From assembly GCF_014595885.1 (NCBI RefSeq), contig NZ_JABUKC010000004.1:124001-188000 (forward strand): a stretch of DNA of 64,000 nt. The letters are read 5' to 3'. The notes beneath the pieces are model-generated. The model searched no databases. It was not told the origin of the DNA and saw nothing but the letters and a program-made list of their open reading frames with translations. Position numbers and translations under genes: made by a program. This DNA is from Microcella alkalica (lineage in GTDB: Bacteria > Actinomycetota > Actinomycetes > Actinomycetales > Microbacteriaceae). Below, piece after piece: positions 40,895 through 53,933 of the stretch (position 1 is its first letter; every line of letters starts with the position of its first letter).

Positions 40895-41319
40895 GGCGCG
40901 GGCTGTTCCTTCTCCTCGGAAGCGGACTCCTCGATGCTACCCGCAGGGCGGCGGTGAGCACGCTGGACGCGGGGCCAGGCGATGACGAGCAGCGCGATGA
41001 GCATGAGACCCAGGCTCCAGCCGTAGCCGAGCCAGTTGTTCGGGATCACGACCGAGGCGCCCGCGCCGGGCGAGGCGAGTGCGAGGGCGACCGCCGAGAT
41101 GCCCAGGGCGCCCGCGAGCGCCGGCCCGCGGTCGTCGCCCCACACGCGCAGGCCCGCCGTGTAGAGGCCCACCGTCGTGAGCCCGAGCAGCAGGCCGACG
41201 GGCGGCAGCGACTGGTGCGTGAACGAGCCGACGAGGCCGATCACGGCGCCACCGAGACTCGCCAGCGCGAGCACGGCGATGCGGTGCAGCGCGCCGGGGC
41301 GCGCGGAGGAGGCTGCCAT
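40891..41319 (-). CDS. Unknown four-helix membrane protein
   Basis: A 142-residue protein with four hydrophobic segments (about 13-33, 38-57, 65-87 and 95-115), ending in a hydrophilic, acidic C-terminal tail (about 25 residues, SIEESASEEKEQPAP). It is not recognised. It lies between ilvE and fdxA, four bases after the ilvE stop and overlapping fdxA, so it belongs to the amino-acid operon. Confidence 0.6.
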   Translation of the reverse strand: MAASSARPGALHRIAVLALASLGGAVIGLVGSFTHQSLPPVGLLLGLTTVGLYTAGLRVWGDDRGPALAGALGISAVALALASPGAGASVVIPNNWLGYGWSLGLMLIALLVIAWPRVQRAHRRPAGSIEESASEEKEQPAP

Positions 41320-41323
41320 GGGC

Positions 41324-42448
41324 CTAGGCGTCGAGGCGGAGCATCCACCCATGGGGGTCGAGGCGGCGGCCGTACTGGATGTCGGTGAGCTCCTGACGGA
41401 GCGACATCGTCAGCTCGCCGGGCTGCGCGTCGGCCGAGCCGATCTCGAAGCTCTCGCCGTCGGCGACGCCCTTCAGCAGGCCGATCGGCGTCACCACGGC
41501 GGCAGTGCCGCACGCGAAGGCCTCGACGATCTCGCCCGAGGCGACGCCCTCGCGCCATTCGTCGAGCGTGACGCGCCGGCGCTCGACGCGGTGCCCGCGA
41601 TCCTCAGCCAGCTGCAGGATCGAGTCGCGCGTGATGCCCTCGAGGATCGAGTCGCTCTGCGGGGTGACGAGCGTGCCGTCGCGCTTCACGAGCACGACGT
41701 TCATGCCGCCGAGCTCCTCGAGGTAGCGGCCCTCGACCGAGTCGAGGAAGAGCACCTGCTGGCAGCCGTGCTCGGCAGCCTCCGCCTGCGCGACGAGCGA
41801 CGAGGCGTAGTTGCCGCCCGTCTTCGCCGCCCCCGTGCCGCCCCTGCCGGCGCGCGAGTACTGGGTGGTCAGCCAGATCGAGACCGGGGCGACGCCGCCG
41901 GAGAAGTAGGCACCGGCGGGCGAGGCGATGAGGTAGTAGGCCACCTTGTGCGCGGGGCGCACGCCGAGGAAGGCCTCCTTCGCGAACATGAACGGCCGCA
42001 GGTACAGGCTCGTCTCCGGCGCGCTCGGCACCCAGTCGCCGTCGATCGCGATGAGCTCGCGCAGCGAGGCGAGGAAGTGCTCGACCGGCAGCTCGGGCAG
42101 CGCCATGCGCCTCGCCGAGCGCTGCAGGCGGCGCGCGTTCGCGTCGGGACGGAACGACCAGATCGAGCCGTCGGCGTGACGGTAGGCCTTGAGGCCCTCG
42201 AAGATCTCCTGCCCGTAGTGCAGCACCGACGCGGCCGGGTCGAGCGAGATCGGGCCGTAGGGCTGCACGCGCGGGCGATGCCAGCCGCCGCCCACGCTCC
42301 AGCAGATGTCGACCATGTGGTCGGTGAAGTGCTTGCCGAAGCCCGGCGCGGCGAGGATCGCCTCGCGCTCGGCGACGCTGCGGGCGCTGTCGTTGCGGGT
42401 CACCTGGAAGCTCAGGCCCTGCTCGGCCATCGGCAGGAGGTTCGTCAT
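41324..42448 (-). CDS. ilvE: Branched-chain amino-acid aminotransferase
   Basis: A 374-residue fold-type IV PLP aminotransferase. The PLP Lys is in [18 protein letters not shown], and the region [21 protein letters not shown] and [12 protein letters not shown] are typical of BCAT. It makes valine, leucine and isoleucine from their keto acids. It follows leuB by 67 bases in the same direction and precedes the small membrane gene. ATG 42448 is preferred to upstream codons because it gives the usual short N-terminus. Confidence 0.95.
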   Translation of the reverse strand: MTNLLPMAEQGLSFQVTRNDSARSVAEREAILAAPGFGKHFTDHMVDICWSVGGGWHRPRVQPYGPISLDPAASVLHYGQEIFEGLKAYRHADGSIWSFRPDANARRLQRSARRMALPELPVEHFLASLRELIAIDGDWVPSAPETSLYLRPFMFAKEAFLGVRPAHKVAYYLIASPAGAYFSGGVAPVSIWLTTQYSRAGRGGTGAAKTGGNYASSLVAQAEAAEHGCQQVLFLDSVEGRYLEELGGMNVVLVKRDGTLVTPQSDSILEGITRDSILQLAEDRGHRVERRRVTLDEWREGVASGEIVEAFACGTAAVVTPIGLLKGVADGESFEIGSADAQPGELTMSLRQELTDIQYGRRLDPHGWMLRLDA

Positions 42449-42515
42449 GGTCGTCCTCGAGGAAGGTCCGCCGGAGGCGCTCCGACGGCGCGGTGTGGAA
42501 TCAGGGTACTCGGGC

Positions 42516-43574
42516 TCAGCGCGCGAGCGCGGCGAGGATGGCCGCACCCGTCTCGCTCGTCGAACGGCGCTCGGCACCGCGCGAGGCGAGGTCGCTCGCG
42601 ACGGCCGCGTGGATGCGCGCGGCGGCCTGCGGGTGCCCGTTGTGCTCGAGCAGCAGCGCCGCCGACAGGATCGCCGCCGTCGGGTCGGCCTTGCCCTGCC
42701 CCGCGATGTCGGGGGCCGAGCCGTGCACGGGCTCGAACATGCTCGGGAACGCGCGGTCGGGGTTGATGTTGCCCGAGGCCGCGAGCCCGATGCCGCCGCT
42801 GATGGCGCCGGCCAGGTCGGTGAGGATGTCGCCGAAGAGGTTGTCGGTCACGATGACGTCGAAGCGCGACGGGTCGGTGACGAGGAAGATCGTGGCGGCA
42901 TCGACGTGAAGGTAGTCGACGGCGACGTCGGGGAACTCGGCCGCGACGCGGTCGACCGTGCGCTGCCAGAGCGAGCCGGCGTTCACGAGCACGTTCGTCT
43001 TGTGCACGAGCGTCAGCCTCCGGCGGCGCGCGGCGGCCTGCGCGAAGCCGAACCGCACGACGCGCTCGACGCCGAACGCGGTGTTCACGCTCGTCTCGTT
43101 CGCGATCTCGTGCGGGGTTCCCACACGGATACTGCCGCCGTTGCCCACGTAGGGGCCCTCGGTGCCCTCGCGCACGACGACGAAGTCGACCGCGCCGGGG
43201 CTCGCGAGCGGCGACACGACGCCCGGGAAGAGCGTCGTGGGGCGCAGGTTGACGTAGTGGTCGAACGCGAAGCGGAGCTTCAGCAGCAGACCGCGCTCGA
43301 TGATGCCGCCGGCGAGCCGGGCATCCCGCGGATCGCCGCCGACGGCGCCGAACAGGATTGCACCGTGACGCGCGAGGGCTTCGAGCGTCGAGTCGTCGAG
43401 AATCTCGCCGGTCGCGAGATAGTGGTCGGCGCCGAGCGCGTAGGTCGTCTCGGTGATGGCGACGTCGTCGCCGGCGGCGGCGCGCAGCACGGCGAGAGCC
43501 TCGGCGACGACCTCGGGGCCGATGCCGTCGCCGGGGATGACGGCGAGGTCGAGGGTCGAGGGCGAGGTTGTCAT
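42516..43574 (-). CDS. leuB: 3-isopropylmalate dehydrogenase
   Basis: A 352-residue member of the decarboxylating dehydrogenase family: [12 protein letters not shown], the substrate loop [30 protein letters not shown] and [18 protein letters not shown]. It oxidises and decarboxylates 3-isopropylmalate in leucine synthesis. ATG 43574 has GAAAGG upstream. The 208-base gap up to 43783 may hold its promoter, with a TAGCCT box at about 43693-43688. No leader ORF with Leu codons is visible. Confidence 0.93.
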   Translation of the reverse strand: MTTSPSTLDLAVIPGDGIGPEVVAEALAVLRAAAGDDVAITETTYALGADHYLATGEILDDSTLEALARHGAILFGAVGGDPRDARLAGGIIERGLLLKLRFAFDHYVNLRPTTLFPGVVSPLASPGAVDFVVVREGTEGPYVGNGGSIRVGTPHEIANETSVNTAFGVERVVRFGFAQAAARRRRLTLVHKTNVLVNAGSLWQRTVDRVAAEFPDVAVDYLHVDAATIFLVTDPSRFDVIVTDNLFGDILTDLAGAISGGIGLAASGNINPDRAFPSMFEPVHGSAPDIAGQGKADPTAAILSAALLLEHNGHPQAAARIHAAVASDLASRGAERRSTSETGAAILAALAR

Positions 43575-43782
43575 GAGGGCCTTTCGGTGCTCGCGGAGGC
43601 GCGGTCGACCCTCGTTCGGGGGACGATGCGGCTGATTCCCAGGTTGTGCCGTTCTGCCCCGGAATTCCGCGGGAGTCGGCCCCTCCAGGCTACCCCCGCG
43701 GCGGGGCCTCGGCGGTCGATGGGCTTTCGCCGGGCATCCAGGCGGCGCTAAGTTCCCTCTCGGATACGAAAGGAGCTCCACC

Positions 43783-44022
43783 ATGAGCATCGGCTTCGGA
43801 ATCTTCATGTTCGCGCTCGGGGCGATCCTCGCCTTCGCCGTGAACGTCAGCCTCGACTGGATCGAGCTGTCGACCATCGGGTACATCCTCATGATCGCGG
43901 GTGCGGTCACGGCGATCATCGGCGTCGTGCTGATGAGCCGCCGCCGTTCGGTGTCGACGTCGCACACGACCGTCGATCCCGTCTCGGGCGACCGCGTCAC
44001 CCGCCGCGACGAGGTCGTCTGA
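43783..44022 (+). CDS. DUF6458 small membrane protein
   Basis: A 79-residue protein with two hydrophobic segments ([18 protein letters not shown] and [20 protein letters not shown]), a short link and a charged C-terminal tail ([15 protein letters not shown]). This is the DUF6458 pattern found in actinobacteria. Function unknown. ATG 43783 has AAAGGAG upstream. Confidence 0.8.
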   Translation: MSIGFGIFMFALGAILAFAVNVSLDWIELSTIGYILMIAGAVTAIIGVVLMSRRRSVSTSHTTVDPVSGDRVTRRDEVV

Positions 44023-44053
44023 CCGACATCTCGCGCGACCAGCGCCACCACGA

Positions 44054-44090
44054 CGACGGCGCCGCTCCCCTCGCGGGGGCGGCGCCGTCG
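44054..44090. terminator. Hairpin between DUF6458 gene and serA
   Basis: CGACGGCGCC (44054-44063) pairs with GGCGCCGTCG (44081-44090), with further CCCC/GGGG pairing inside. It lies between convergent genes and may serve both. Confidence 0.7.
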
Positions 44091-44113
44091 CCATGCGGGG
44101 CGGATGCCGGGGC

Positions 44114-45706
44114 TCAGCCCTCGACGATCGTGATCTCGCGCATGACGGTCGCATCGATCGCGGTGCGCACCCGCTCGAGCAGCTCCTCCGGCACGCGCGA
44201 ATCGACGGTCAGCACACTCAGCGCGGGGCCGCCCGCCTCGTGGCGAGCGATCTGCATGCCGGCGATGTTGATCTGCGCCTCGCCGAACTCCTTGCCGTAG
44301 ACCGCGACGATGCCCGGGCGGTCGGTGTAGAGCATGACGATGAGGTGCTGGGCCATCGGCACCTCGACGTCGTAGCCGTTGATCTCGACGATCTTCTCCG
44401 CCTGCTTCGCCCCGACGAGCGTGCCCGAGACCGACAGCTGCGTGCCATCGGCGAGCGCGCCGCGGATGGTCAGCAGGTTGCGGTACTCCTCACTCGTGGC
44501 GTCGGTGATGAGCCGCACGGCGACGCCGAGCTGGTCGGCCATCAGCGGCGCGTTGACGTAGCTGACCTGCTCGCTCGAGATGCGGCTGAAGATGCCCTTG
44601 AGCGCCGCGAGCTTCAGCACGTTGACGTCGTGGGCGACGATCTCGCCGCGCACCTCGACGTCGATGCTCGCGAAGGCGTGGTCGGCGAGGCTCGCGAAGA
44701 CCTGGCCCAGCTTCTCCATGAGCGGGATGCCCGGGCGCACGGTCGGGTCGATGACGCCGCCCGCGACGTTGACGGCATCCGGCACGAGCTCGCCGTCGAG
44801 CGCGAGGCGCACCGACTTCGCGACCGAGACGCCCGCCTTCTCCTGCGCCTCGTCGGTCGAGGCGCCGAGGTGCGGGGTGAGCTGGATCGTGGGCAGGTCG
44901 AGCAGGGGCGAGCCGACGGGCGGCTCGGCGACGAAGACGTCGAGGCCCGCGCCCGCGATGCGGCCGGAGGCGAGCGCCTCATGCAGGGCATCCTCGTCGA
45001 TGATGCCGCCGCGGCTGGCGTTGACGATGCGCAGGCCGGGCTTCGCCTTCGCGAACTGCCCCGCGCCGATGAGGTTCGTCGTCTCGGGCGTCTTCGGGAT
45101 GTGGATGGTGATGAAGTCGCTGCGCTCCATGAGCTCGTCGAGGCTCAGCAGGGTGACGCCGAGCTGCTGCGCGCGGGCCGGCGGCACGAACGGGTCGTAG
45201 CCGACGAGCTCGACGCCGAAGCCCGCGAGGCGCTGAGCGACGAGGGTGCCGATGCGGCCGAGGCCGACGATGCCGACGGTCTTCTCGTAGAGCTCGACGC
45301 CCGTGAACGTCGAGCGCTTCCACTCGCCGCGCTTCATCGAGGCGTTCGCGTCGGGGATGTGCCGGGCGAGCGCGAGCAGGTGGCCGACCGCGAGCTCGGC
45401 GGCCGAGATGACGTTCGAGGTCGGAGCGTTGACGACCATGACGCCCGCGGTCGTCGCCGCCTTCACGTCGACGTTGTCGAGGCCGACGCCCGCACGGGCG
45501 ATGACCTTGAGGCGCTTGCCGGCGGCGATCGCCTCCGCGTCCATCTGCGTGGCCGAGCGGATGAGCACCGCGCTCGCGTCGGCGAGCGCCGACAGCAGCG
45601 CCGAGCGGTCGGTGCCGTCGACCTGGCGGATCTCGAAGTCGGGCCCGAGGGCGTCGACCGTGGCGGGAGAGAGTTCTTCGGCGATGAGCACAACCGGCTT
45701 GGTCAC
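44114..45706 (-). CDS. serA: D-3-phosphoglycerate dehydrogenase
   Basis: A 530-residue long-form PGDH. NAD binding is at [16 protein letters not shown], catalytic residues are in [14 protein letters not shown] and the His of [15 protein letters not shown], and the last 130 residues hold the extra ASB domain and an ACT domain ([19 protein letters not shown]) that binds serine for feedback. It starts the phosphorylated serine route. The start GTG 45706 has AGGA seven bases upstream. A short His/Cys-rich ORF ends nine bases before it. Confidence 0.95.
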   Translation of the reverse strand: MTKPVVLIAEELSPATVDALGPDFEIRQVDGTDRSALLSALADASAVLIRSATQMDAEAIAAGKRLKVIARAGVGLDNVDVKAATTAGVMVVNAPTSNVISAAELAVGHLLALARHIPDANASMKRGEWKRSTFTGVELYEKTVGIVGLGRIGTLVAQRLAGFGVELVGYDPFVPPARAQQLGVTLLSLDELMERSDFITIHIPKTPETTNLIGAGQFAKAKPGLRIVNASRGGIIDEDALHEALASGRIAGAGLDVFVAEPPVGSPLLDLPTIQLTPHLGASTDEAQEKAGVSVAKSVRLALDGELVPDAVNVAGGVIDPTVRPGIPLMEKLGQVFASLADHAFASIDVEVRGEIVAHDVNVLKLAALKGIFSRISSEQVSYVNAPLMADQLGVAVRLITDATSEEYRNLLTIRGALADGTQLSVSGTLVGAKQAEKIVEINGYDVEVPMAQHLIVMLYTDRPGIVAVYGKEFGEAQINIAGMQIARHEAGGPALSVLTVDSRVPEELLERVRTAIDATVMREITIVEG

Positions 45707-45715
45707 GAGGACGTC

Positions 45716-45775
45716 CTAACGCAGGGGTGAACGCGAGAAAGAGCAGCAGTGGTGGTGGTGGTGTGCGATCGCCAC
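45716..45775 (-). CDS. Candidate leader peptide upstream of serA
   Basis: From GTG 45775, 19 codons read M-A-I-A, five consecutive His (all CAC), Cys-Cys (TGC TGC), then SFSRSPLR and TAG. The stop is nine bases before the serA start. Consecutive Cys codons in a short upstream ORF resemble known cysteine-responsive leader peptides of actinobacteria, and serine is a cysteine precursor. Ser codons TCT and TCA and Arg CGT are unusual in this GC-rich DNA. A box TACCCT (45808-45803) would put the start of transcription near 45796. There is no clear ribosome site before the GTG, so this is a candidate only. Confidence 0.35.
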   Translation of the reverse strand: MAIAHHHHHCCSFSRSPLR

Positions 45776-45819
45776 GCGCCGTCGGGGGCGATCGGTGCTC
45801 TCAGGGTATCGCAGGCAGA

Positions 45820-46206
45820 ATGGCCGCCATGACGGCCGTCGAGCTCGCCCGCATCATCACCGCCGTCGTCTTCATCGGCATCGGGGTCACCCACTTCGTG
45901 CCGCTCGTCGTGCGCGGCATGGCCGCGATGGTGCCGCACGTGTTCCGCGGCCGGCCCTTCAGCGCGCGCGGCTGGGTCTGGGTCACCGGCGTCGCCGAGA
46001 TCGCCGGCGGCGTGGGGCTGCTCGTGCCGCCGACACGGGCAGCGGCCGGCATCGCCCTCGCGGTCTTCCTGGTCTGCGTGTTCCCCGCCAACGCGCACGC
46101 CGCGCGGCACCGCGAGCGGTTCGGGGTCTTCGCCGTGCCGTTCTGGCCGCGACTGGCGATGCAGGTCGCGCTCATCGCGCTCGTGCTCTGGGTGGGGCTC
46201 GGCTAG
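45820..46206 (+). CDS. DoxX-like small membrane protein
   Basis: A 128-residue protein with four hydrophobic segments, of the DoxX-like type: ITAVVFIGIGVTHFVPLVV at the N-terminus, WVWVTGVAEIAGGVGLLVP in the middle, then AVFLVCVFPANAHAARH. The family is associated with thiosulfate:quinone reduction or general membrane redox, but most members are uncharacterised. ATG 45820 and 45829 are both in frame. Its stop shares CTAG with the convergent gene. Confidence 0.7.
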   Translation: MAAMTAVELARIITAVVFIGIGVTHFVPLVVRGMAAMVPHVFRGRPFSARGWVWVTGVAEIAGGVGLLVPPTRAAAGIALAVFLVCVFPANAHAARHRERFGVFAVPFWPRLAMQVALIALVLWVGLG

Positions 46207-46514
46207 GCCAGGGTGACCGCTGCGCCCGCCACGGCGATGAGGCTCAGCCGCGTCGTCGCCATGACGCAGAGCGCGACGATGAGCACGAGCGTGAAGCGCG
46301 TCACCGGCTGCCGCCACCCCAGCACCACCGCGGCCGCGAAGATCAGCGGCGGCGCGAGCACGCTCGCCCACAGCACGCCCCACGGCGTGCGGTCGGCGAC
46401 GCCGAACGCCTCCAGCTGCTGCGGGAAGGCCAGCAGGTTCGAGACGCCGTCGAACAGGAACCACGCCGCGAGCAGCCCCATCACCACGACGACCGCGATG
46501 CGCGCCGCCCTCAC
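46203..46514 (-). CDS. Unknown small membrane protein
   Basis: A 103-residue protein with three or four hydrophobic segments (AVVVVMGLLAAWFLFDGVSN, WASVLAPPLIFAAAVVLGW, FTLVLIVALCVMATT). Function unknown. It starts at GTG 46514, overlapping the previous gene's stop in GTGA, so it is co-translated. Confidence 0.55.
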   Translation of the reverse strand: MRAARIAVVVVMGLLAAWFLFDGVSNLLAFPQQLEAFGVADRTPWGVLWASVLAPPLIFAAAVVLGWRQPVTRFTLVLIVALCVMATTRLSLIAVAGAAVTLA

Positions 46515-47020
46515 GGGAGCACCCCGATGAGCACGGGCCACGGCACGAGCACGAGCGTGCCGAGCGCCAGCCAGCCCAGGCGCACTGCCGGGCGGCCGCC
46601 GCGCGTGAGCGCCATGACCGTGCCGAACCACAGCGCGCACGCGATGATCGCCAGGAACTCGCCGAACTGGTACAGCACCTCGATGAGCAGCGTCGCACCC
46701 GAGAGCTGCAGGGTGCCGACCGAGAGGATCCAGCCGACCGAGTACGCGAGGTAGACGCCCGCGAGCACACCCGTCGCCGCCGTCACCGCGGAGCGGCGCC
46801 GCGCCTCGCGGTCGGTCGCGGGCTGCGCCGCGATCGAGGGGGCGGATGCCGCGGTCGCGTCGGGCGCGTCGGGCCCGGCCGGGGCATCCCCCGCCGGCTG
46901 CCCCTGCGCGTCGTCGTCGAGGGCGACGGGCTGCTCGGGCTGCGCCTGCCCCGGATCGACCCAGCTCGGGTCGTCGGGGTCGCCCCAGTCGAGGGCCTCC
47001 TCGCGGCGGTCGGCGTTCAT
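46511..47020 (-). CDS. Unknown membrane protein with acidic N-terminal tail
   Basis: A 169-residue protein. The first 70 residues are acidic and Pro/Gln/Asp-rich (WGDPDDPSWVDPGQAQPEQP), probably disordered and cytoplasmic. Three membrane segments follow (about 78-98, 112-135 and 145-168). Not recognised. It heads a two-gene operon with the 103-residue protein. Confidence 0.55.
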   Translation of the reverse strand: MNADRREEALDWGDPDDPSWVDPGQAQPEQPVALDDDAQGQPAGDAPAGPDAPDATAASAPSIAAQPATDREARRRSAVTAATGVLAGVYLAYSVGWILSVGTLQLSGATLLIEVLYQFGEFLAIIACALWFGTVMALTRGGRPAVRLGWLALGTLVLVPWPVLIGVLP

Positions 47021-47101
47021 GCCGCCACCCTACCGACCTGGGGAACGGCGCCCGCTGAGCGTCGGAGGGTGCCGCTAGCGTCGGGCAGGGGAAGGGGGCC
47101 C

Positions 47102-47896
47102 ATGCCGTTCGAGACCGTCGACGGGCGACCGCTCACGGGCGTGCCGCTGCTGTACCGCATGGGCCGCGACTTCCAGGTGACCGAGCCGTTCGCGTATCGC
47201 GACCCACGCGACGGCTCCGTCGTCACGGTGCCCGCGCACGACGTCTCGCGGCCGCCGACGGAGGGCAACTCGACCGACTTCGCCTCGGTGCCGCCCTTCC
47301 TGTGGGGGCTCATCGCCAACTACGGTCCGCAGACGCTGCCGGCGATCCTGCACGACGCGATGGTCGAGGATGCCCGGCGCGCGCCCGCCGCCGAGCGCCT
47401 GGCCCGGCGGCGCGCGGCCGATGACCTGTTCCGAGTCGCGCTCGTCGACAACGGCATCCACCTGCTGCGCGCGCGGGTCATGTGGGCCGCGGTCGGGCTC
47501 GAGAGCCGGCTGCGGCATGGCGGGGCGCTCGGTCGCGTGCTCGTCGCCCAGGTCGCGGTCGGGGCGCTGTGGCTCGTCGCGGCGACGGCGCTCGCGATCG
47601 TCGGCGCCGCCGGGCTCGGGGCGTGGTGGCTCGTGACGCTCGCGGCGCCCGCGCTGCTCGCGGGGCTGTGGGGCTCCTCGGCGGGGCTCGTGATCGCCGC
47701 GACGTACCTCGGCGCGCTGTACGGGCCGCTCGTGCTCGGCGCGTTTGTCGCCTCGCACGTCGAAGGGCTCATCGCGCTGCTCGTGTGGCTCGCGACCGGG
47801 CGGCGCGGCCCGCGCCCGCAGGCCGAGCCGACCGTGCGCTGGAAGGACGAGTACGGGCCGGAGGCCGCGCGCGAGCGCATCGCGCCCCCGCGCTGA
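47102..47896 (+). CDS. DUF1353 protein with C-terminal membrane segments
   Basis: A 264-residue protein. The N-terminal 110 residues match DUF1353 (PTEGNSTDFASVPPFLWGL and ILHDAMVEDARR), a domain known mainly from phage and bacterial proteins of unknown function. Here it is followed by three hydrophobic segments (about 138-205), then a charged tail. ATG 47102 has GGAAGGGGG upstream. The combination of this domain with membrane helices suggests a chromosomal, not phage, protein. Confidence 0.7.
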   Translation: MPFETVDGRPLTGVPLLYRMGRDFQVTEPFAYRDPRDGSVVTVPAHDVSRPPTEGNSTDFASVPPFLWGLIANYGPQTLPAILHDAMVEDARRAPAAERLARRRAADDLFRVALVDNGIHLLRARVMWAAVGLESRLRHGGALGRVLVAQVAVGALWLVAATALAIVGAAGLGAWWLVTLAAPALLAGLWGSSAGLVIAATYLGALYGPLVLGAFVASHVEGLIALLVWLATGRRGPRPQAEPTVRWKDEYGPEAARERIAPPR

Positions 47897-47972
47897 GCGG
47901 CCGCTCGCGCCGCGCCGCTGCTCACGGCCGTGTGGCGCGGCGCACCGCGACGTCGCCGGGCGGAGACGCGGA

Positions 47973-48002
47973 AGGCCGGCCGCCCCGAAGGGCGACCGGC
48001 CT
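47973..48002. terminator. Hairpin at the end of the ilv operon
   Basis: AGGCCGG pairs with CCGGCCT, with inner GCCC/GGGC around CGAA. It is 16 bases beyond the ilvC stop and convergent with the DUF1353 gene. Confidence 0.7.
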
Positions 48003-48018
48003 GCATCGCTGCGAAGGA

Positions 48019-51462
<3,444 letters not shown>

Positions 51463-53157
51463 CTACCCGGTCACGGCTCCTTCGGAGGCGGAGCGCACGA
51501 GCTTCGAGTACTTGGCGAGAACGCCGCGGGTGTAGCGCGGAGGCAGGGGCGCCCAGTCGGTGCGGCGCGCCTCCAGCTCGTCTGCGTCGACCAGTAGGTC
51601 GAGGGAGCGAGCAGCGATATCGACCCGGATGAGATCACCATCGCGCACGAAGGCGATAGGACCAGCATCCACCGCCTCGGGAGCAACGTGGCCGATGCAC
51701 AGGCCGGTTGTGCCGCCGGAGAATCGACCGTCGGTCAAGAGTAGTACATCTTTTCCGAGCCCTGCGCCCTTGATGGCGGCGGTGATCGCGAGCATCTCGC
51801 GCATGCCGGGGCCGCCCTTGGGCCCCTCGTAGCGGATGACGACGACGTCGCCGGCGGAGATCTCGCCGTTCGTCAGCGCGTCCATCGCGGCGCGCTCGCG
51901 CTCGAACACGCGCGCGGGGCCCTCGAAGACGGCGGCGTCGAAGCCGGCGGTCTTCACGACGGCGCCCTCGGGAGCCATCGACCCGTGGAGGATCGTGATG
52001 CCGCCGGTGGCGTGGATGGGGTCGTCGAGCTTGCGCAGCACCTCGCCGTCGAGCGGGTCGGGGTTCAGCTCGGCGAGGTTCTCGGCCATCGTCTTGCCCG
52101 TGACGGTCATGACGTCGCCGTGCAGCAGGCCCTCGTCGAGCAGCGCCTTGAGCAGCACGGGCAGGCCGCCCTGGCGGTCGACGTCGTTCATGACGTACTT
52201 GCCGAAGGGCTTGAGGTCGCCGATGTGCGGCACGCGATTGCCGATGCGGTTGAAGTCGTCGAGCGTGAACGGCACCTCGGCCTCGTTCGCGATCGCGAGG
52301 ATGTGCAGCACGACGTTCGTCGATCCGCCGAGCGCCATCGCGACGGTGACGGCGTTCTCGAAGGCCTCCTTGGTGAGGATCTGCCGGGCCGTGATGCCCT
52401 TCTTGAGCAGGTTGACGACGGCCTCGCCGGAGCGGTGGGCGTACATGTCGCGGCGGCGGTCGTAGCTCGCGGGGCTCGCCGAGCCGGGCAGGCTGAGCCC
52501 GAGCGCCTCGGCGACCGAGGCCATCGTGTTGGCCGTGTACATGCCGCCGCAGGCACCTTCGCCGGGGGCGAAGGCGCACTCGATGCGGTGGGCGTCCTCC
52601 AGGCTCATCTTGCCGGCCTTGACGGCGCCGACGGCCTCGAACGAGTCGATGATCGTGATGGGCTTCTCGGTGCCGTCGCTGAGCTTGACCCAGCCGGGCG
52701 CGATCGAGCCGGCGTAGAGGAAGACGCTCGAGAGGTCCAGGCGCGCCGCGGCCATGAGCATGCCGGGGATCGACTTGTCGCAGCCGGCCAGCAGCACGCT
52801 GCCGTCGAGGCGCTCGGCCTGCATGACGGTCTCGACGCTGTCGGCGATGACCTCGCGGCTGACAAGCGAGAAGTGCATGCCCTCGTGGCCCATCGAGATG
52901 CCGTCGCTCACGCTCACGGTGCCGAACTGCAGCGGGTAGCCGCCGCCGGCGTGCACGCCCTCCTTCGCCGCCTGCGCGAGGCGCGAGAGCGAGAGGTTGC
53001 ACGGGGTGATCTCGTTCCACGAGCTCGCGATGCCGACCTGGGGCTTCTCCCAGTCGTCGTCGCCCATGCCGACCGCGCGCAACATGCCGCGGGAGGTGGT
53101 CGCCTCGATGCCATCGGTGACGACGCGGGAGCGGGGCTTGTGGTCGATCTCCGTCAT
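51463..53157 (-). CDS. ilvD: Dihydroxy-acid dehydratase
   Basis: A 564-residue enzyme of the IlvD/Edd family. Conserved Cys residues are in [16 protein letters not shown] and [16 protein letters not shown], ligands of the iron-sulfur cluster, and [22 protein letters not shown] is the family signature. It dehydrates the dihydroxy acids to keto acids. ATG 53157 follows TAAACT (53169-53164) by six bases, so it has its own leaderless promoter built on the mrpG stop. Confidence 0.95.
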   Translation of the reverse strand: MTEIDHKPRSRVVTDGIEATTSRGMLRAVGMGDDDWEKPQVGIASSWNEITPCNLSLSRLAQAAKEGVHAGGGYPLQFGTVSVSDGISMGHEGMHFSLVSREVIADSVETVMQAERLDGSVLLAGCDKSIPGMLMAAARLDLSSVFLYAGSIAPGWVKLSDGTEKPITIIDSFEAVGAVKAGKMSLEDAHRIECAFAPGEGACGGMYTANTMASVAEALGLSLPGSASPASYDRRRDMYAHRSGEAVVNLLKKGITARQILTKEAFENAVTVAMALGGSTNVVLHILAIANEAEVPFTLDDFNRIGNRVPHIGDLKPFGKYVMNDVDRQGGLPVLLKALLDEGLLHGDVMTVTGKTMAENLAELNPDPLDGEVLRKLDDPIHATGGITILHGSMAPEGAVVKTAGFDAAVFEGPARVFERERAAMDALTNGEISAGDVVVIRYEGPKGGPGMREMLAITAAIKGAGLGKDVLLLTDGRFSGGTTGLCIGHVAPEAVDAGPIAFVRDGDLIRVDIAARSLDLLVDADELEARRTDWAPLPPRYTRGVLAKYSKLVRSASEGAVTG

Positions 53158-53169
53158 GGCACGAGTTTA
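53158..53169 (-). promoter_or_regulatory. ilvD promoter box overlapping the mrpG stop
   Basis: The minus-10 TAAACT (53169-53164) starts with the TAA stop of mrpG. Exactly six bases separate it from the ilvD ATG. This suggests a leaderless ilvD transcript in addition to read-through from the mrp operon. Confidence 0.55.
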
Positions 53170-53574
53170 GGGCGTGCCGCGAGGCGGCTCCGACGCGCCG
53201 GGGAGGTCGGAGCGGCCCGCATCCGCGACGTCGTCGGCGAGCTCATCGGCGACGAGCGTCGCGGCGTCGAAGTCGCCCGTGCGGTACCCCGCCCGCCCCA
53301 CCATGTGCGCCGAGATGGGCGCCGTCAGCATCTGCAGCACGACGACCGGGATGAGCAGCAGCAGCGAGGTCCAGCTGCGCAGGCTCAGCGCGAGCGCGAG
53401 CACGACGAGCACGAGGCCGAGGATCTGCGGCTTGGTCGCCGCGTGCAGCCTGCTCAGGGCATCCGGGAAGCGCAGCAGGCCGATCGCGGCGGCGAGCGAG
53501 AGGAGGGCGCCGCCGATGAGGAGAACGCCGGCGACGATGTCGAGGATGCCCGCCACGGGCGCTGCGTCGATCAC
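53167..53574 (-). CDS. mrpG: Mrp antiporter subunit G
   Basis: A 135-residue protein with three membrane helices, starting at GTG 53574. IAGVLLIGGALLSLAAAIGLLRFPDALSRLHAATKPQ is the MrpG/MnhG signature. The hydrophilic C-terminal tail is about 40 residues. Overlap GTGA with mrpF. Last structural gene of the antiporter. Confidence 0.88.
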   Translation of the reverse strand: MIDAAPVAGILDIVAGVLLIGGALLSLAAAIGLLRFPDALSRLHAATKPQILGLVLVVLALALSLRSWTSLLLLIPVVVLQMLTAPISAHMVGRAGYRTGDFDAATLVADELADDVADAGRSDLPGASEPPRGTP

Positions 53575-53933
53575 GAGTCGAGCTCCTTCCCCGCGGAGTC
53601 GGGCATCGCCGAGGCCGCGCTGCGGCTCGAGAACCCCGCGCCGTCGGGCGTCGAGGTTGCCCCCGTCGCGCTCGTCGCCTCGGGGCGCGTGACGAAGCGC
53701 GCGACCGAGACGGTGCCGAGGATCGCGGTCGCGGCGAGCACGACCATGAGCGGGATCGTGCGGGTGTGCCCGTTGGCGACCATCTCGGTGCCGACGACGA
53801 GGATGAGCGTGGTCAGCAGCACGTCGGAGCCGATGACGCGGTCGACGATGCTCGGCCCGCGGATCACGCGCCACAGGGCCAGGAGGGCGGCGACGGCGAG
53901 GATCGCCCCCGCGATCGTGATGAGCACGGTCAT
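53571..53933 (-). CDS. mrpF: Mrp antiporter subunit F
   Basis: A 120-residue protein with three membrane helices (LITIAGAILAVAALLALW, VLLTTLILVVGTEM, RTIPLMVVLAATAILGTVSVARF). MrpF has the conserved RVIGSDVLLT region. The C-terminus extends beyond the usual end by a Ser/Ala-rich tail. It starts at ATG 53933, overlapping mrpE in ATGA. Confidence 0.86.
   Translation of the reverse strand: MTVLITIAGAILAVAALLALWRVIRGPSIVDRVIGSDVLLTTLILVVGTEMVANGHTRTIPLMVVLAATAILGTVSVARFVTRPEATSATGATSTPDGAGFSSRSAASAMPDSAGKELDS

Noticed and set aside
45749-45763. GTG/CAC triplet run as a simple microsatellite
   Set aside because: Kept as part of the candidate leader ORF instead, because it is in frame with two Cys codons and a stop just before serA; a chance repeat is still possible.
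47102-47896. DUF1353 gene as evidence for a prophage
   Set aside because: Neighbours are metabolic and membrane genes, no phage structural or integrase gene is seen, and the gene has added membrane helices.
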